Source: Deinococcus ruber (GTDB lineage Bacteria > Deinococcota > Deinococci > Deinococcales > Deinococcaceae). Taken from it: a stretch of 22,486 bases of DNA. The notes beneath the pieces were generated by a model, which saw only the letters and a list, made by a program, of their open reading frames with translations, made no database searches and was not told where the DNA came from. The stretch covers positions 1-22,486 of the forward strand of contig NZ_BMQL01000069.1 of assembly GCF_014648095.1 (NCBI RefSeq), given 5' to 3'. Every line of letters begins with the position of its first letter. The stretch's first letter is position 1. The position numbers and the translations under genes are program-made. Positions 15,090 to 22,426 of the stretch are shown piece by piece.

Positions 15090-15881
15090 TCAGCTTGCCT
15101 GTCCGGTGCCCTCGCCGCCCTGCACGTCTGGCCCCAGCACATCATCGGCTTCGGTGGCCTGATTCAGCAGCTCCAGGTGCGCGGCGTCGTTGAAGCCCAG
15201 CAGCGTACCCCCCTCCGGCGACAGCAGCACCCGCGTTACCGAGGTGTTGGTGACCGACAGCCGCGCCCAGGCATTCTGCGGCACACCGCCCAGCGCCAGC
15301 CCCACCGCCACCCGCACCACACCGCCATGCGTGAACACCAGCACCCGCTGACCCGGATGCCGCTCGCGCATCGCCTGAAAGCTGGCTCCGGCACGGGCAA
15401 ACAGGTCTTCCATGCTCTCACCACCGGGGCGGCGGGTTGCCCACGGATCGAGCCGCAACGCTTCGAGGTACTCGGCGTAGTCCTGGCGAATCTGCCGGGT
15501 GTCTCTGCCGCTCAACACGCCCACGTCAATCTCGCGCAGACCCGCATCGATCTGCACCTTCGGCGCTGATTCCAGGCGCTCGGCCACCACGGTGGCGGTT
15601 TCCAGCGCCCGCGAGAGGTCGCTGGAGTACACCGCCGCGAAGGTCTGCCCCACCAGCCGCTCGGCCAGCATCGACGCCTGAAGGCGACCTTCCAGGCTCA
15701 GCGGTACGTCGGTCTGACCCTGATAGCGGCCCAGCACATTCCAGGTACTCTCGCCGTGCCGCACCACCCAGAACTCGGTGCTGGTGCTGCGGTCGGGCGC
15801 ACTGAAGCCGGTGGGCAGCTTGACCGCCTGAATCGCGGGCGCACGCTCTGGACTGGAAGTGCTGTCGTCGCCTCCGCTCAT
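15090..15881 (-). CDS. Histidine phosphatase family protein (phosphoglycerate-mutase-like)
   Basis: This 263-residue protein belongs to the histidine phosphatase superfamily, forming a phosphohistidine during catalysis. The core has VVRHGESTWN (39-48; nucleophile H42, R41), YSSDLSRALETA (85-96; R91), GLREIDVG (114-121; acid E117) and VFTHGGVVR (182-190; H185). An N-terminal stretch (1-34) and a C-terminal acidic tail (245-263) extend the usual domain of about 200 residues. The substrate is open: phosphosugars, phosphoglycerate, alpha-ribazole phosphate or nucleotides. The ATG overlaps the purM stop (ATGA at 15878-15881), so it is translated with purM. The pairing hints at a role in nucleotide metabolism, but that is inference. 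Confidence 0.9.
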   Translation of the reverse strand: MSGGDDSTSSPERAPAIQAVKLPTGFSAPDRSTSTEFWVVRHGESTWNVLGRYQGQTDVPLSLEGRLQASMLAERLVGQTFAAVYSSDLSRALETATVVAERLESAPKVQIDAGLREIDVGVLSGRDTRQIRQDYAEYLEALRLDPWATRRPGGESMEDLFARAGASFQAMRERHPGQRVLVFTHGGVVRVAVGLALGGVPQNAWARLSVTNTSVTRVLLSPEGGTLLGFNDAAHLELLNQATEADDVLGPDVQGGEGTGQAS

Positions 15882-16945
15882 AGACCCCCGCTCAGCTGCA
15901 CGCCCTGGCCGGGCACCATCTGCCCGAGTTGCCAGGGCTGCTCGCCCGCTGCCCGCAGCGCTTCCAGAGCGGGCGCAAGCTGCGCGGCAGGCACCATGAA
16001 CAGAAAGCCCACGCCCATGTTCAGCGCGTGGAAGGCGTCGTGCTGGCTTACCTGCCCGCGCTCCACGATCAGCCGGAACAGCGGCGGCAGCGTCCAACTT
16101 TCCACATCGACCTGCATGCCCAGGCCGTCCGGGAAGATGCGCGGCGGATTGTCGATCAGGCCGCCCCCAGTGATATGCGCCATGCCCCGAATGTCCAGGC
16201 CCGCGCTCAGCAGCGCTTCGAAGGCCGCCAGATACGAGCGGTGCGGCGTCAGCAGTGCGTCTTGCAGGCTGCCGCCCAGGTCGGGGCGTACTTCCTGCCA
16301 GTCCAACCCCTCCAGCACCCGGCGGGCCAGACTGTATCCGTTGGTGTGCAGGCCAGTGCTCGGCAGCGCGATCACGGCGTCGCCCGCTTCCAGCCGCTCA
16401 CCCGTGACCAGCGCGGGGCGGTCTACCACGCCCACCAGCGTTCCCACGATGTCCAGTTCACCCTCGACATACACACCCGGCATCTCGGCAGTTTCGCCGC
16501 CCAGCAGCGCCGCGCCCACGCCCTCACAGGCCAGAGCAGCGCCTTTTACGAACTCGGCCACCGCTTCGGGAATGAGCTTGCTCATGGCGATGTAATCGAG
16601 GAAAAACAGCGGCCTGGCTCCCTGAACGAGCAGATCGTTGGTGCAGTGGTTGACGATATCGTGGCCCAGACCGCCGTATACCCCGGCGAGGGCCGCCACC
16701 TTGGTCTTGGTGCCCACGCCGTCGGTCGAGGCCACCAGCACCGGGTCTTGCAGGCCCGCGAAGCCGGGGCGGAACAGCCCGCCGAAGCCCCCCAGGCCGC
16801 TCAGAACCTGTCCTCGCAGGCCGGGTGCGTGCTGACTGCGTGCCACCGCGTCCTTCATCAGCGCGACGGCGCGGTGTCCAGCTTCGATGTCCACGCCTGA
16901 CTGCTGATAGGCGCTCTGTTGTGCGGGGGAAGGATCGTTTGCCAT
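15878..16945 (-). CDS. purM: Phosphoribosylformylglycinamidine cyclo-ligase (AIR synthetase)
   Basis: PurM catalyses step five of de novo purine synthesis: ATP-dependent ring closure of FGAM to aminoimidazole ribonucleotide. The protein is 355 residues, the usual length. Motifs in order are YQQSGVDIEAG (13-23), STDGVGTKTKVA (73-84), NDLLVQGARPLFFLDYIA (103-120), LLGGETAEMPG (147-157) and the C-domain GLHTNGYSLARRVL and HITGGGLIDNPPRIFP, all near consensus. The ATG at 16945 lies 13 nt after a TACACT box; there is no Shine-Dalgarno. Upstream residues in the same open frame would not match the family. purM heads a two-gene unit with the histidine phosphatase; other pur genes are not in the window. 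Confidence 0.97.
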   Translation of the reverse strand: MANDPSPAQQSAYQQSGVDIEAGHRAVALMKDAVARSQHAPGLRGQVLSGLGGFGGLFRPGFAGLQDPVLVASTDGVGTKTKVAALAGVYGGLGHDIVNHCTNDLLVQGARPLFFLDYIAMSKLIPEAVAEFVKGAALACEGVGAALLGGETAEMPGVYVEGELDIVGTLVGVVDRPALVTGERLEAGDAVIALPSTGLHTNGYSLARRVLEGLDWQEVRPDLGGSLQDALLTPHRSYLAAFEALLSAGLDIRGMAHITGGGLIDNPPRIFPDGLGMQVDVESWTLPPLFRLIVERGQVSQHDAFHALNMGVGFLFMVPAAQLAPALEALRAAGEQPWQLGQMVPGQGVQLSGGL

Positions 16946-16958
16946 GCGTCTGGCGATC

Positions 16959-16964
16959 AGTGTA
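16959..16964 (-). promoter_or_regulatory. -10 box (TACACT) of purM
   Basis: TACACT on the minus strand lies 13 nt from the purM ATG, the longest spacing among the start-proximal boxes here. The transcript would have a leader of a few nucleotides at most. No purine-riboswitch-like structure fits in so short a leader. Confidence 0.5.
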
Positions 16965-17078
16965 GCAGGGCGAGCAGACGGAGCAGCGCCGAAAACGCGG
17001 AAATTCAGCGGTAGAGGCGAGGAATTTCGGCGTTCTGGCAGACATGCCCAGCCTGCCCTGGCCCGGCTCAGCACTGCT

Positions 17079-17837
17079 TCAACCCAGCTCTTCCGCCTGC
17101 GTGCCCAGCGGCTGGACTGTCAGCATTCGCCGCCGCGCCGCCCGCCTGCCCAGCCACCAGCGCCCCGCTGCCAGCAGCCCCACTCCCACCGACAGCGCTG
17201 CCAGCCACAGCCCCAGCCGCGCCGGGTCGCCCCGCGTGCCATGCGCCAGCACACTGATCAGCAGCGTGACCGGGAGCGCTCCCGCCGCCGTCGCCGCCAG
17301 AAACGGCAGGAACGGCATGCGGGTCGCGCCCGCCACCAGATTCATCACGTCGCTGCTCAGAATCGGCATCAGCCGGATCAGAATCACGCCGCGCACGCCC
17401 TGCTGAGCGGCAAACGCGTGCGCCCGGTCACGGCCCCGCTGCCCCGCCAGCGCCCGGATCACCGGGTCGCCCACGCCGCGCCCCAGGCTGTACCCTGCCA
17501 CCGCCCCCAGCACCGTGCCGACGTACACGATCAGAAAACCGAGCATCGGCCCGTAGGCCAGCAGCGCCACCAGCGTCAGCACCAGGGCCGGAATCAGCGG
17601 GAGTACCGCCTGCACCACGAACGCCATGATCAGCACCAGTGGGCCAGCGCCGCCGAACTGCGACACCCAGGCGTGCGTCTGGGCCGGATCGTGGCTGAGC
17701 AGCACCCGGCCCGCTTCCAGCAGACCATGCCGTACGGCGGGCAGCCCGAAGAGCACCGCCAGCAGCAGCACTCCTCCAGCCACCACCCCCACCCGAACGA
17801 GACGGTGTGCGGAAGGGCCAGCAGGTGGGGCAGTCAT
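17079..17837 (-). CDS. TVP38/TMEM64 family (VTT domain) membrane protein
   Basis: This 252-residue inner-membrane protein is in the same superfamily as DedA. After a first helix (17-34) and an external segment come the VTT-domain helices. They contain the re-entrant-type LPLIPALVLTLVALLAYGP (79-97), the motif GTVLGAVAGYSLGRGVG (107-123), GRDRAHAFAAQQGVRGVILI (135-154) and RLMPILSSDVMNLVAGATRM (155-174), the conserved Arg-Pro-Asn segment. Two more hydrophobic spans (180-199, 209-226) and a basic tail follow. Such proteins are thought to move lipids across the membrane. The start at 17837 follows a TACGCT box by 6 nt. It is divergent from a polyprenyl diphosphate synthase gene, 105 bp between the two ATGs. 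Confidence 0.9.
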   Translation of the reverse strand: MTAPPAGPSAHRLVRVGVVAGGVLLLAVLFGLPAVRHGLLEAGRVLLSHDPAQTHAWVSQFGGAGPLVLIMAFVVQAVLPLIPALVLTLVALLAYGPMLGFLIVYVGTVLGAVAGYSLGRGVGDPVIRALAGQRGRDRAHAFAAQQGVRGVILIRLMPILSSDVMNLVAGATRMPFLPFLAATAAGALPVTLLISVLAHGTRGDPARLGLWLAALSVGVGLLAAGRWWLGRRAARRRMLTVQPLGTQAEELG

Positions 17838-17843
17838 GCGCTC

Positions 17844-17849
17844 AGCGTA
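17844..17849 (-). promoter_or_regulatory. Leaderless -10 box (TACGCT) of the TVP38-like gene
   Basis: TACGCT on the minus strand lies 6 nt from the ATG at 17837, without a Shine-Dalgarno. This fixes a start that is otherwise ambiguous because the frame stays open far upstream. Confidence 0.5.
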
Positions 17850-17929
17850 GGGCCGGGATGTGAGCGCAGGGTTCGCCGCCCTTTCCCGAAGAACAGAGCG
17901 GACGGCAGATGTTCGGCAGCCGCGCACTC

Positions 17930-17935
17930 TACACT
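17930..17935 (+). promoter_or_regulatory. Leaderless -10 box (TACACT) of the polyprenyl synthase gene
   Basis: TACACT lies 7 nt before the ATG at 17943. The same hexamer serves purM and the C39-like gene. No -35 consensus. Confidence 0.6.
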
Positions 17936-17942
17936 TGAGCAG

Positions 17943-18938
17943 ATGCGCCCCGACCTCGCCGCCCTCGTTCGTCACCTGCTGCCCGCGCCCGATCCGGCCC
18001 AGCGACCCGAACTTCAGCTTCTGTACCGCATGCTGCTCGATTATCCCGAGCGCGGCGGCAAAGGCATTCGCAGCGAACTGCTGCTGCTGTCGGCGCAGGC
18101 ATACGGCGTGCAGCCGGGCAGCGCCGCCTGGAACCGGGCGCTGTGGCTGGCGGTCACGCTGGAACTGTTTCAGAACTGGGTGCTGATCCACGACGACATC
18201 GCCGACGATTCCGAGGAGCGCCGTGGTCAGCCCGCGCTGCACCGCACCTACGGCGTGCCGCTGGCGCTGAATGCCGGAGACGCTCTGCACGCCTACATGT
18301 GGGAAGCCCTGCTGAATGCCGATCTGCCTGCCGCCTACCCCGAGATTCTGAACATGATCCACCGCACCGCCGAGGGGCAGCACCTCGATCTGGCGTGGAT
18401 GGAACACCGCGAATGGAACCTGACGCCCGCCGATTATCTGGAGATGGTGCAGCTCAAGACCGCGTATTACACGGTGGTCGTGCCGCTGCGCCTGGGGGCG
18501 CTGGCAGGCGGATACGCGCCGCCGTCCGAGTTCGGGGCGGCAGGCACGGCGCTGGGGGCCGCCTTCCAGATCCGCGACGACGTACTGAATCTGATCGGTG
18601 ACGCCCAGCTCTACGGCAAGGAAATCGGCGGCGATCTGCTGGAGGGCAAGCGCACCCTGATTCTGCTGCGCTGGCTGGAAGACGCCCCGGCAGATCAGCG
18701 GGCCATCTTCCTGGCTCAGATGAACCTGCCCAGGAGTGAAAAAAATACGGCAGCCATGACCGACCTGCTCGGCTGGCTGAAGGAGAGCGGCGCGGTGGCC
18801 TACGCCCAACAGGTTGCCGACGAACACGCCGGGCGAGGGCTGGCGCTGCTGACACGGGCATTGGAAGGCGCACCGGAACAGCAGGCAGGAGCGCAGATTC
18901 TGGCGCTGGTGAGCGGGCTGGCGCGGCGCGAAGCGTAG
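17943..18938 (+). CDS. Polyprenyl diphosphate synthase (trans-isoprenyl transferase)
   Basis: This 331-residue enzyme condenses isopentenyl diphosphate onto allylic diphosphates to make the prenyl chain for quinones or carotenoids. It shows GGKGIRS (38-44, IPP-binding region), the first Asp-rich motif in LIHDDIADD (81-89, D84, D85, D88) and the second in FQIRDDVLNLIGD (208-220; D212, D213). The second motif reads DDVLN rather than DDxxD, as in some geranylgeranyl-type enzymes. The residue five before the first motif is W79. A bulky side chain there normally limits chain length, which suggests a C15-C20 product. D. radiodurans makes deinoxanthin from such a precursor; whether this is the carotenoid enzyme cannot be decided here. 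The gene has a leaderless promoter. Confidence 0.93.
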   Translation: MRPDLAALVRHLLPAPDPAQRPELQLLYRMLLDYPERGGKGIRSELLLLSAQAYGVQPGSAAWNRALWLAVTLELFQNWVLIHDDIADDSEERRGQPALHRTYGVPLALNAGDALHAYMWEALLNADLPAAYPEILNMIHRTAEGQHLDLAWMEHREWNLTPADYLEMVQLKTAYYTVVVPLRLGALAGGYAPPSEFGAAGTALGAAFQIRDDVLNLIGDAQLYGKEIGGDLLEGKRTLILLRWLEDAPADQRAIFLAQMNLPRSEKNTAAMTDLLGWLKESGAVAYAQQVADEHAGRGLALLTRALEGAPEQQAGAQILALVSGLARREA

Positions 18939-19048
18939 AGCAGATGATGAGGGCCGGGTGATGCGGGCTGTTTGAAGCGGCAGGAACATTCCATCGTTCA
19001 TTCCTTCTTTTCAGTGTCTATGTCAGAGCCGTGGCAGAACGCGTGGGC

Positions 19049-19054
19049 TACACT
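19049..19054 (+). promoter_or_regulatory. Leaderless -10 box (TACACT), sets GTG start of the C39-like gene
   Basis: TACACT lies 6 nt before the GTG at 19061. Starting there gives a textbook signal peptide; the longer frame from the GTG at 19031 would put ten residues in front of it. Confidence 0.65.
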
Positions 19055-19060
19055 GGCGCA

Positions 19061-19660
19061 GTGAAGTTCCCCGGTTATCGCCTTGTTGCCGCCCTGTTGA
19101 TGGGCGGTCTGCTCTCGGCAGGAGCGGGCCGCGCCGCTGCACCTGCCGCCAGCGCTGCACATCCGGTCAGCGCGTATCTGGCAGCGGTGGGCCATGTCCA
19201 CCAGACCTACAACAACTGCGGCCCCGCCTCGGTGGTCAGCGTGCTCGACTATTACGGCATCGAGACCGATCAGGCGCAGGTGGCCCGTGTGCTGCGGCCC
19301 AGCGGCGGGTACATGCTGTCGAGCGTGATCGCCCCTTTCGTGCAGCACTATGGGCTGCGGGCCTCGCGCTTCCGAAACGGCAACCTCGAACATCTGCGCC
19401 GACTGACGGCGGCGGGCATCCCGGTCATCGTGTTGCAGTGGATGAACCGCGTGGGCGGCATCCCGCACTTCCGGGTGGTGCGCGGCTACGACGACCGCAC
19501 CGGCCTGATGTGGCTGTCAGACCCGATCTACGGCCCGAACGTGTACGTCAGTTACGCCAACTTCCTGACGCTCTGGACGCTGGCCGGGCAGGAATTCATT
19601 CCGGTGTACCGCCCCGAACAGACCGCGCTGGTGGGCCGGATTCTGGGCGTCAAGCTGTGA
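19061..19660 (+). CDS. Exported C39-like cysteine peptidase-fold protein
   Basis: This is a 199-residue protein with an N-terminal signal peptide (VKFPGYRL-VAALLMGGLLSAGAG, cleavage near A25-A33) followed by a papain-like C39 domain. The triad can be placed as C53 in QTYNNCGPAS (with oxyanion Q48), H136 in GGIPHFRVVRGYD and D154 in WLSDP. The catalytic set is thus complete, unlike the C39-like domains of some transporters that lack cysteine. It should act outside the inner membrane, perhaps cleaving peptides or isopeptide bonds; the target is unknown. The stop overlaps the tsaB start (GTGA), coupling the two genes. Confidence 0.87.
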   Translation: MKFPGYRLVAALLMGGLLSAGAGRAAAPAASAAHPVSAYLAAVGHVHQTYNNCGPASVVSVLDYYGIETDQAQVARVLRPSGGYMLSSVIAPFVQHYGLRASRFRNGNLEHLRRLTAAGIPVIVLQWMNRVGGIPHFRVVRGYDDRTGLMWLSDPIYGPNVYVSYANFLTLWTLAGQEFIPVYRPEQTALVGRILGVKL

Positions 19661-20211
19661 GCGGAGCGCCTACGCTGCTCAGTATCGACTGTGGCACGCC
19701 CTTTCTCAGTCTGGGGCTGAGGCACGCCGGACACAGCGTTCAGCGAGTACTGGAGGTCGGACGCGCCCACGCCGAGCGCCTTCCCGCCGAGCTGGACGCC
19801 CTGTTTGAAGACGCGGGCCTGCCGAAGCGGGCTGACAGCATCGTGGTGGGCACCGGGCCGGGGTCGTATACCGGGCTGCGGGTGGGCGCGAGCTATGCCC
19901 TGGGGCTGGGGCGTGCGTGGGGCGTACCGGTGCTGGGCGTTTCCACACTCGAAGGGCTGGCGCGTGGTCAGAGCGGGGCGGTGGCCGTGTCGCTGGATGC
20001 CCGCAAGGAACACGTCTACGGCGCGGTCTATCTGCTGCAAGACGGCCTGATCGTCCAGACGCTGCACGCACCCACCAAAGTCCCGCTTACCGACTTCGAG
20101 GCGCTGGCAGCGGGCCTGCCGTGGCTGCGCGACACCTCGCCCGACCCAGACCTGCTGGCCCGCAACGGCGAGGCGCACGGTCTGGAAACGTGGTCGCTGT
20201 CGTATCTGTAG
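19657..20211 (+). CDS. tsaB: tRNA threonylcarbamoyladenosine biosynthesis protein TsaB
   Basis: TsaB (YeaZ) is the non-catalytic scaffold subunit that, with TsaD and TsaE, transfers the threonylcarbamoyl group to A37 of ANN-decoding tRNAs (t6A). The 184-residue protein starts TLLSIDCGTPFLSLGLR and has the hallmark VGTGPGSYTGLRVGASYA (residues 65-82), matching the family GPGSFTGLRIG motif. The first half has the ASKHA-type fold; the second is shorter than in the E. coli protein. The GTG start overlaps the C39-like gene stop by 3 bases (GTGA), so it appears to depend on that leaderless transcript. Its partners tsaD and tsaE are not seen in this window. Confidence 0.93.
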   Translation: MSGAPTLLSIDCGTPFLSLGLRHAGHSVQRVLEVGRAHAERLPAELDALFEDAGLPKRADSIVVGTGPGSYTGLRVGASYALGLGRAWGVPVLGVSTLEGLARGQSGAVAVSLDARKEHVYGAVYLLQDGLIVQTLHAPTKVPLTDFEALAAGLPWLRDTSPDPDLLARNGEAHGLETWSLSYL

Positions 20212-20219
20212 CACTCCTC

Positions 20220-20225
20220 TATCCT
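20220..20225 (+). promoter_or_regulatory. Leaderless -10 box (TATCCT) of the AlaX-like gene
   Basis: TATCCT lies 7 nt before the GTG at 20233 and 9 bp after the tsaB stop. CTCTATCCTGA is identical to the RNase-gene promoter at 6976-6986. Confidence 0.6.
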
Positions 20226-20232
20226 GAAACGC

Positions 20233-21444
20233 GTGACCGATGTTGCCCTGCCCGCCACCGAGCGCCTGTACTGGACGCAGCCACAGGCTCAGCACTTTGA
20301 CGCCGAAGTCGTCGCCACCGACGGCCCGCACGTTGCCCTGAACCGCACGCTGTTCTATCCGGAAGGCGGCGGCCAGCCCTGCGATACCGGGACGCTCACC
20401 TGGAACGGGGCGGCGGTGCAGATCACCGATGTGCAGAAACGCGGCGGCGTCATCTGGCACACGCTGACAGGCGACGTGCCGCCCCCCGGACAGCGCGTCA
20501 GCGGCGAGCTGGACTGGGCGCGGCGACACCGCCACAGTCAGCGCCATACCGCAGAGCATCTGCTGGCCCAGGCGTTTTCCCGCGTTCTGCCGCAGTTTGC
20601 CGTTCAGTCGGTCAGCATGCGCGGCTCCGAGTGTACCCTCGATCTGGCCGGGCAGCCGAGCGAGGCGCACGCACAGGCCGCCCAGCAGCTGCTGATGTCG
20701 ATGCTGCGCCACGACCTGATCCTCGACACGCAAGTGGTAACTGCCGATCAACTCACGAACTTTCCACTGCGCCGTCCGCCACAGGTCAGCGGTAACGTCA
20801 GGGTGGTGCTGTTCCGCACGCCAGACGGCGAGATCTGGGAAGCGAGCGCCTGCGGCGGAACCCATCTGCCCCGTGCCTCGATGGCAGCTCCAGTGGTGAT
20901 TCTCCGGCTGGAACGCATCAAAGGCGGGCTGACCCGCGTCGTCTTCATGGCCGGAGAAGAGGCCACCGAGCGGCTGTCTCAGGTGTATGGGCAGGCGCTA
21001 TCGCTGGCCCGCAGTTTCAGCACCAGTCTGGACCTGCTGCCACTGCGCGTGCAGGACACACGCGACGAACTGACAGCACAGACCGCCGAAACCGATCACC
21101 TGCGCCGCGAACTGGCCGCCGTCCGGTGGCACGGGGCAGCCCATCAGCAGATTGTGGGCGGCACCTTCACGTGCGTGCAACTCGACGACGAGCGGTTGCT
21201 GCGTCCGCTGCTCGATCAGGCAGCCCGGCAGCCTCAGTCCGTCACTGCCGTGGTCTGTTCATCCGGACAATGCGGCATCGCCAGCAGCCTGACCAGCTTT
21301 CCAGCCGGAACACTGCTGCGGGCGTGGCTTGAAGCAGCGGGTGGGCGCGGTGGCGGGCGGCCCGAGCTGGCACAGGGCCAGACCACTTCGCCGTCTGTCT
21401 TTCTGGAGACTGCGGCAGCCTGGGCTGTTCAGAATGCGGAATAG
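20233..21444 (+). CDS. Alanyl-tRNA editing protein, AlaX type with DHHA1 domain
   Basis: This is a 403-residue trans-editing enzyme that hydrolyses Ser-tRNA(Ala) (possibly Gly-tRNA(Ala)) made in error by AlaRS. The N-terminal part (1-90) resembles the AlaRS glycine-rich region, with FYPEGGGQP (41-49). The editing core has the zinc ligands HTAEH (H105, H109) and CGGTH (C207, H211). The C-terminal half includes a helical stretch (about 235-300) and a DHHA1 domain ending in GGRGGGRPELAQG (370-382). This is the long (AlaX-L-like) form that includes the AlaRS C-domain. All four metal ligands are present. The GTG start follows a TATCCT box by 7 nt; the gene is a separate unit after tsaB. Confidence 0.92.
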   Translation: MTDVALPATERLYWTQPQAQHFDAEVVATDGPHVALNRTLFYPEGGGQPCDTGTLTWNGAAVQITDVQKRGGVIWHTLTGDVPPPGQRVSGELDWARRHRHSQRHTAEHLLAQAFSRVLPQFAVQSVSMRGSECTLDLAGQPSEAHAQAAQQLLMSMLRHDLILDTQVVTADQLTNFPLRRPPQVSGNVRVVLFRTPDGEIWEASACGGTHLPRASMAAPVVILRLERIKGGLTRVVFMAGEEATERLSQVYGQALSLARSFSTSLDLLPLRVQDTRDELTAQTAETDHLRRELAAVRWHGAAHQQIVGGTFTCVQLDDERLLRPLLDQAARQPQSVTAVVCSSGQCGIASSLTSFPAGTLLRAWLEAAGGRGGGRPELAQGQTTSPSVFLETAAAWAVQNAE

Positions 21445-21517
21445 CGCGGTAAAGCGGTAGTCCGGCGGAGTACAGCCCGATGTATTGACAGAAAAGACAT
21501 ACCTGTCCGAATTCAGG

Positions 21518-21543
21518 AGGCAGGGAGCCGTGTTAGCCTGCCT
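21518..21543. promoter_or_regulatory. Inverted repeat over the PPK2 start region
   Basis: AGGCAGG (21518-21524) and CCTGCCT (21537-21543) are a perfect 7-bp pair around 12 nt. The second arm overlaps the -10-like TAGCCT. It may be an operator, or a hairpin at the very start if transcription begins further upstream. Confidence 0.4.
21534..21539 (+). promoter_or_regulatory. Candidate -10 box (TAGCCT) of PPK2
   Basis: TAGCCT fits TANNNT and lies 7 nt from the ATG at 21547. A perfect TTGACA at 21485-21490 is 43 bp upstream, too far to be its -35. Confidence 0.4.
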
Positions 21544-21546
21544 GCC

Positions 21547-22350
21547 ATGAAGACCGACAAGTACCGTGTGCGCGGCCAAAAGAAGCTCGATCTGAACGAG
21601 ATCTCCACCGACGAGACGAATGGGCGCACCGAGGAAGAAACGCGTGCCGATGCTCCTCAGCTTCAACTGCGACTTGCAAGATTACAGGAGCGGCTGTACG
21701 CCGAGGGCAAACAGAGCCTTCTGGTCGTGCTTCAGGCCAGAGACGCAGGCGGAAAAGACGGCACCGTCAAGCATGTGTTTATGGGGCTGAATCCTCAGGG
21801 AGTCGTGGTCACCAGTTTCAAGGTACCCACCCCTCAGGAGCAGAGCCACGACTTCCTGTGGCGCGTTCATGCCCATGCGCCCGCCGCCGGAATGATCGGC
21901 GTCTTCAACCGTTCGCACTACGAGGAAGTGCTGGTGACGCGGGTTCACGGCCAGGTCGATCAAAAGGAAGCGGAGCGCCGCTTCGAGCATATCCGTGCCT
22001 TCGAGTCGCTGCTGGAAAGCCGCAAAACGCGCATCCTCAAGTTCTATCTGCACATCAGCAAGGACGAGCAGAAACAACGCCTTCAGGCCCGCCTCGACGA
22101 TCCCAGCAAGCTCTGGAAATTCAATCCCGGCGATCTCGACGAGCGTAAACTCTGGGACGACTATACCCATGCCTACGAAGACGCCCTGAGTGCCACCAGC
22201 ACCGATACGGCGCCCTGGTACGTTATTCCCGCCGATCATAAATGGTTCCGTGATGATGTGATCAGTCATATCCTGCTGGACACGTTAGAAGACATGAATC
22301 CCCAGTTTCCCGAAGCTTCGTTTGATCCGGCCACCATCACAGTCAAATAA
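21547..22350 (+). CDS. ppk2: Polyphosphate kinase 2 family protein
   Basis: This 267-residue enzyme transfers phosphate between polyphosphate and nucleotides. Walker A is LQARDAGGKDG (62-72), the following KHVFMGLNPQGVVVTSFKVP (75-94) is the usual PPK2 core, and FNRSHYEEVL (120-129) is the second catalytic signature. The basic lid segment is RLQARLDDPSKLWKFNPGDL (178-197). The single-domain length and resemblance to D. radiodurans/Meiothermus enzymes suggest class III, which can phosphorylate both AMP and ADP; class assignment is from memory, not alignment. Start at the ATG with a weak TAGCCT box. The gene is followed by a bidirectional terminator and convergent tRNA-Gly. Links to stress energy supply are plausible in Deinococcus but not shown by the context. 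Confidence 0.92.
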   Translation: MKTDKYRVRGQKKLDLNEISTDETNGRTEEETRADAPQLQLRLARLQERLYAEGKQSLLVVLQARDAGGKDGTVKHVFMGLNPQGVVVTSFKVPTPQEQSHDFLWRVHAHAPAAGMIGVFNRSHYEEVLVTRVHGQVDQKEAERRFEHIRAFESLLESRKTRILKFYLHISKDEQKQRLQARLDDPSKLWKFNPGDLDERKLWDDYTHAYEDALSATSTDTAPWYVIPADHKWFRDDVISHILLDTLEDMNPQFPEASFDPATITVK

Positions 22351-22352
22351 GG

Positions 22353-22377
22353 CGATATAAAAAAGACGATATAAAAA
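22353..22377. repeat. Short AT-rich tandem repeat behind PPK2
   Basis: CGATATAAAAA occurs twice with a 14-bp period (22353 and 22367) between the PPK2 stop and the terminator stem. On the minus strand the second copy supplies the T-run of the tRNA terminator. Confidence 0.6.
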
Positions 22378-22378
22378 T

Positions 22379-22404
22379 AGCCCCCTCTAATGAAAGAGGG
22401 GGCT
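22379..22404 (-). terminator. Intrinsic terminator of the tRNA-Gly transcript, also behind PPK2
   Basis: AGCCCCCTCT (22379-22388) and AGAGGGGGCT (22395-22404) form a 10-bp stem with a 6-nt loop. On the minus strand ATTTTTATAT follows, so it terminates transcription coming out of the tRNA gene. On the plus strand the tail is TGAAAACGTTG with few Ts, so it is a weaker end for PPK2. Confidence 0.85.
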
Positions 22405-22426
22405 GAAAACGTTGTTTTGGTGGTGC

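Noticed and set aside
16944..17942. Plus-strand extension of the polyprenyl synthase frame
   Set aside because: Residues before 17943 are Gln/His/Arg-rich, antisense to the TVP38-like gene, and a leaderless -10 box precedes the internal ATG.
17079..19001. Single 640-codon minus-strand frame suggesting a fusion with the TVP38-like protein
   Set aside because: Its first two thirds are antisense to the polyprenyl synthase gene; the TACGCT box and the VTT domain place the real start at 17837.
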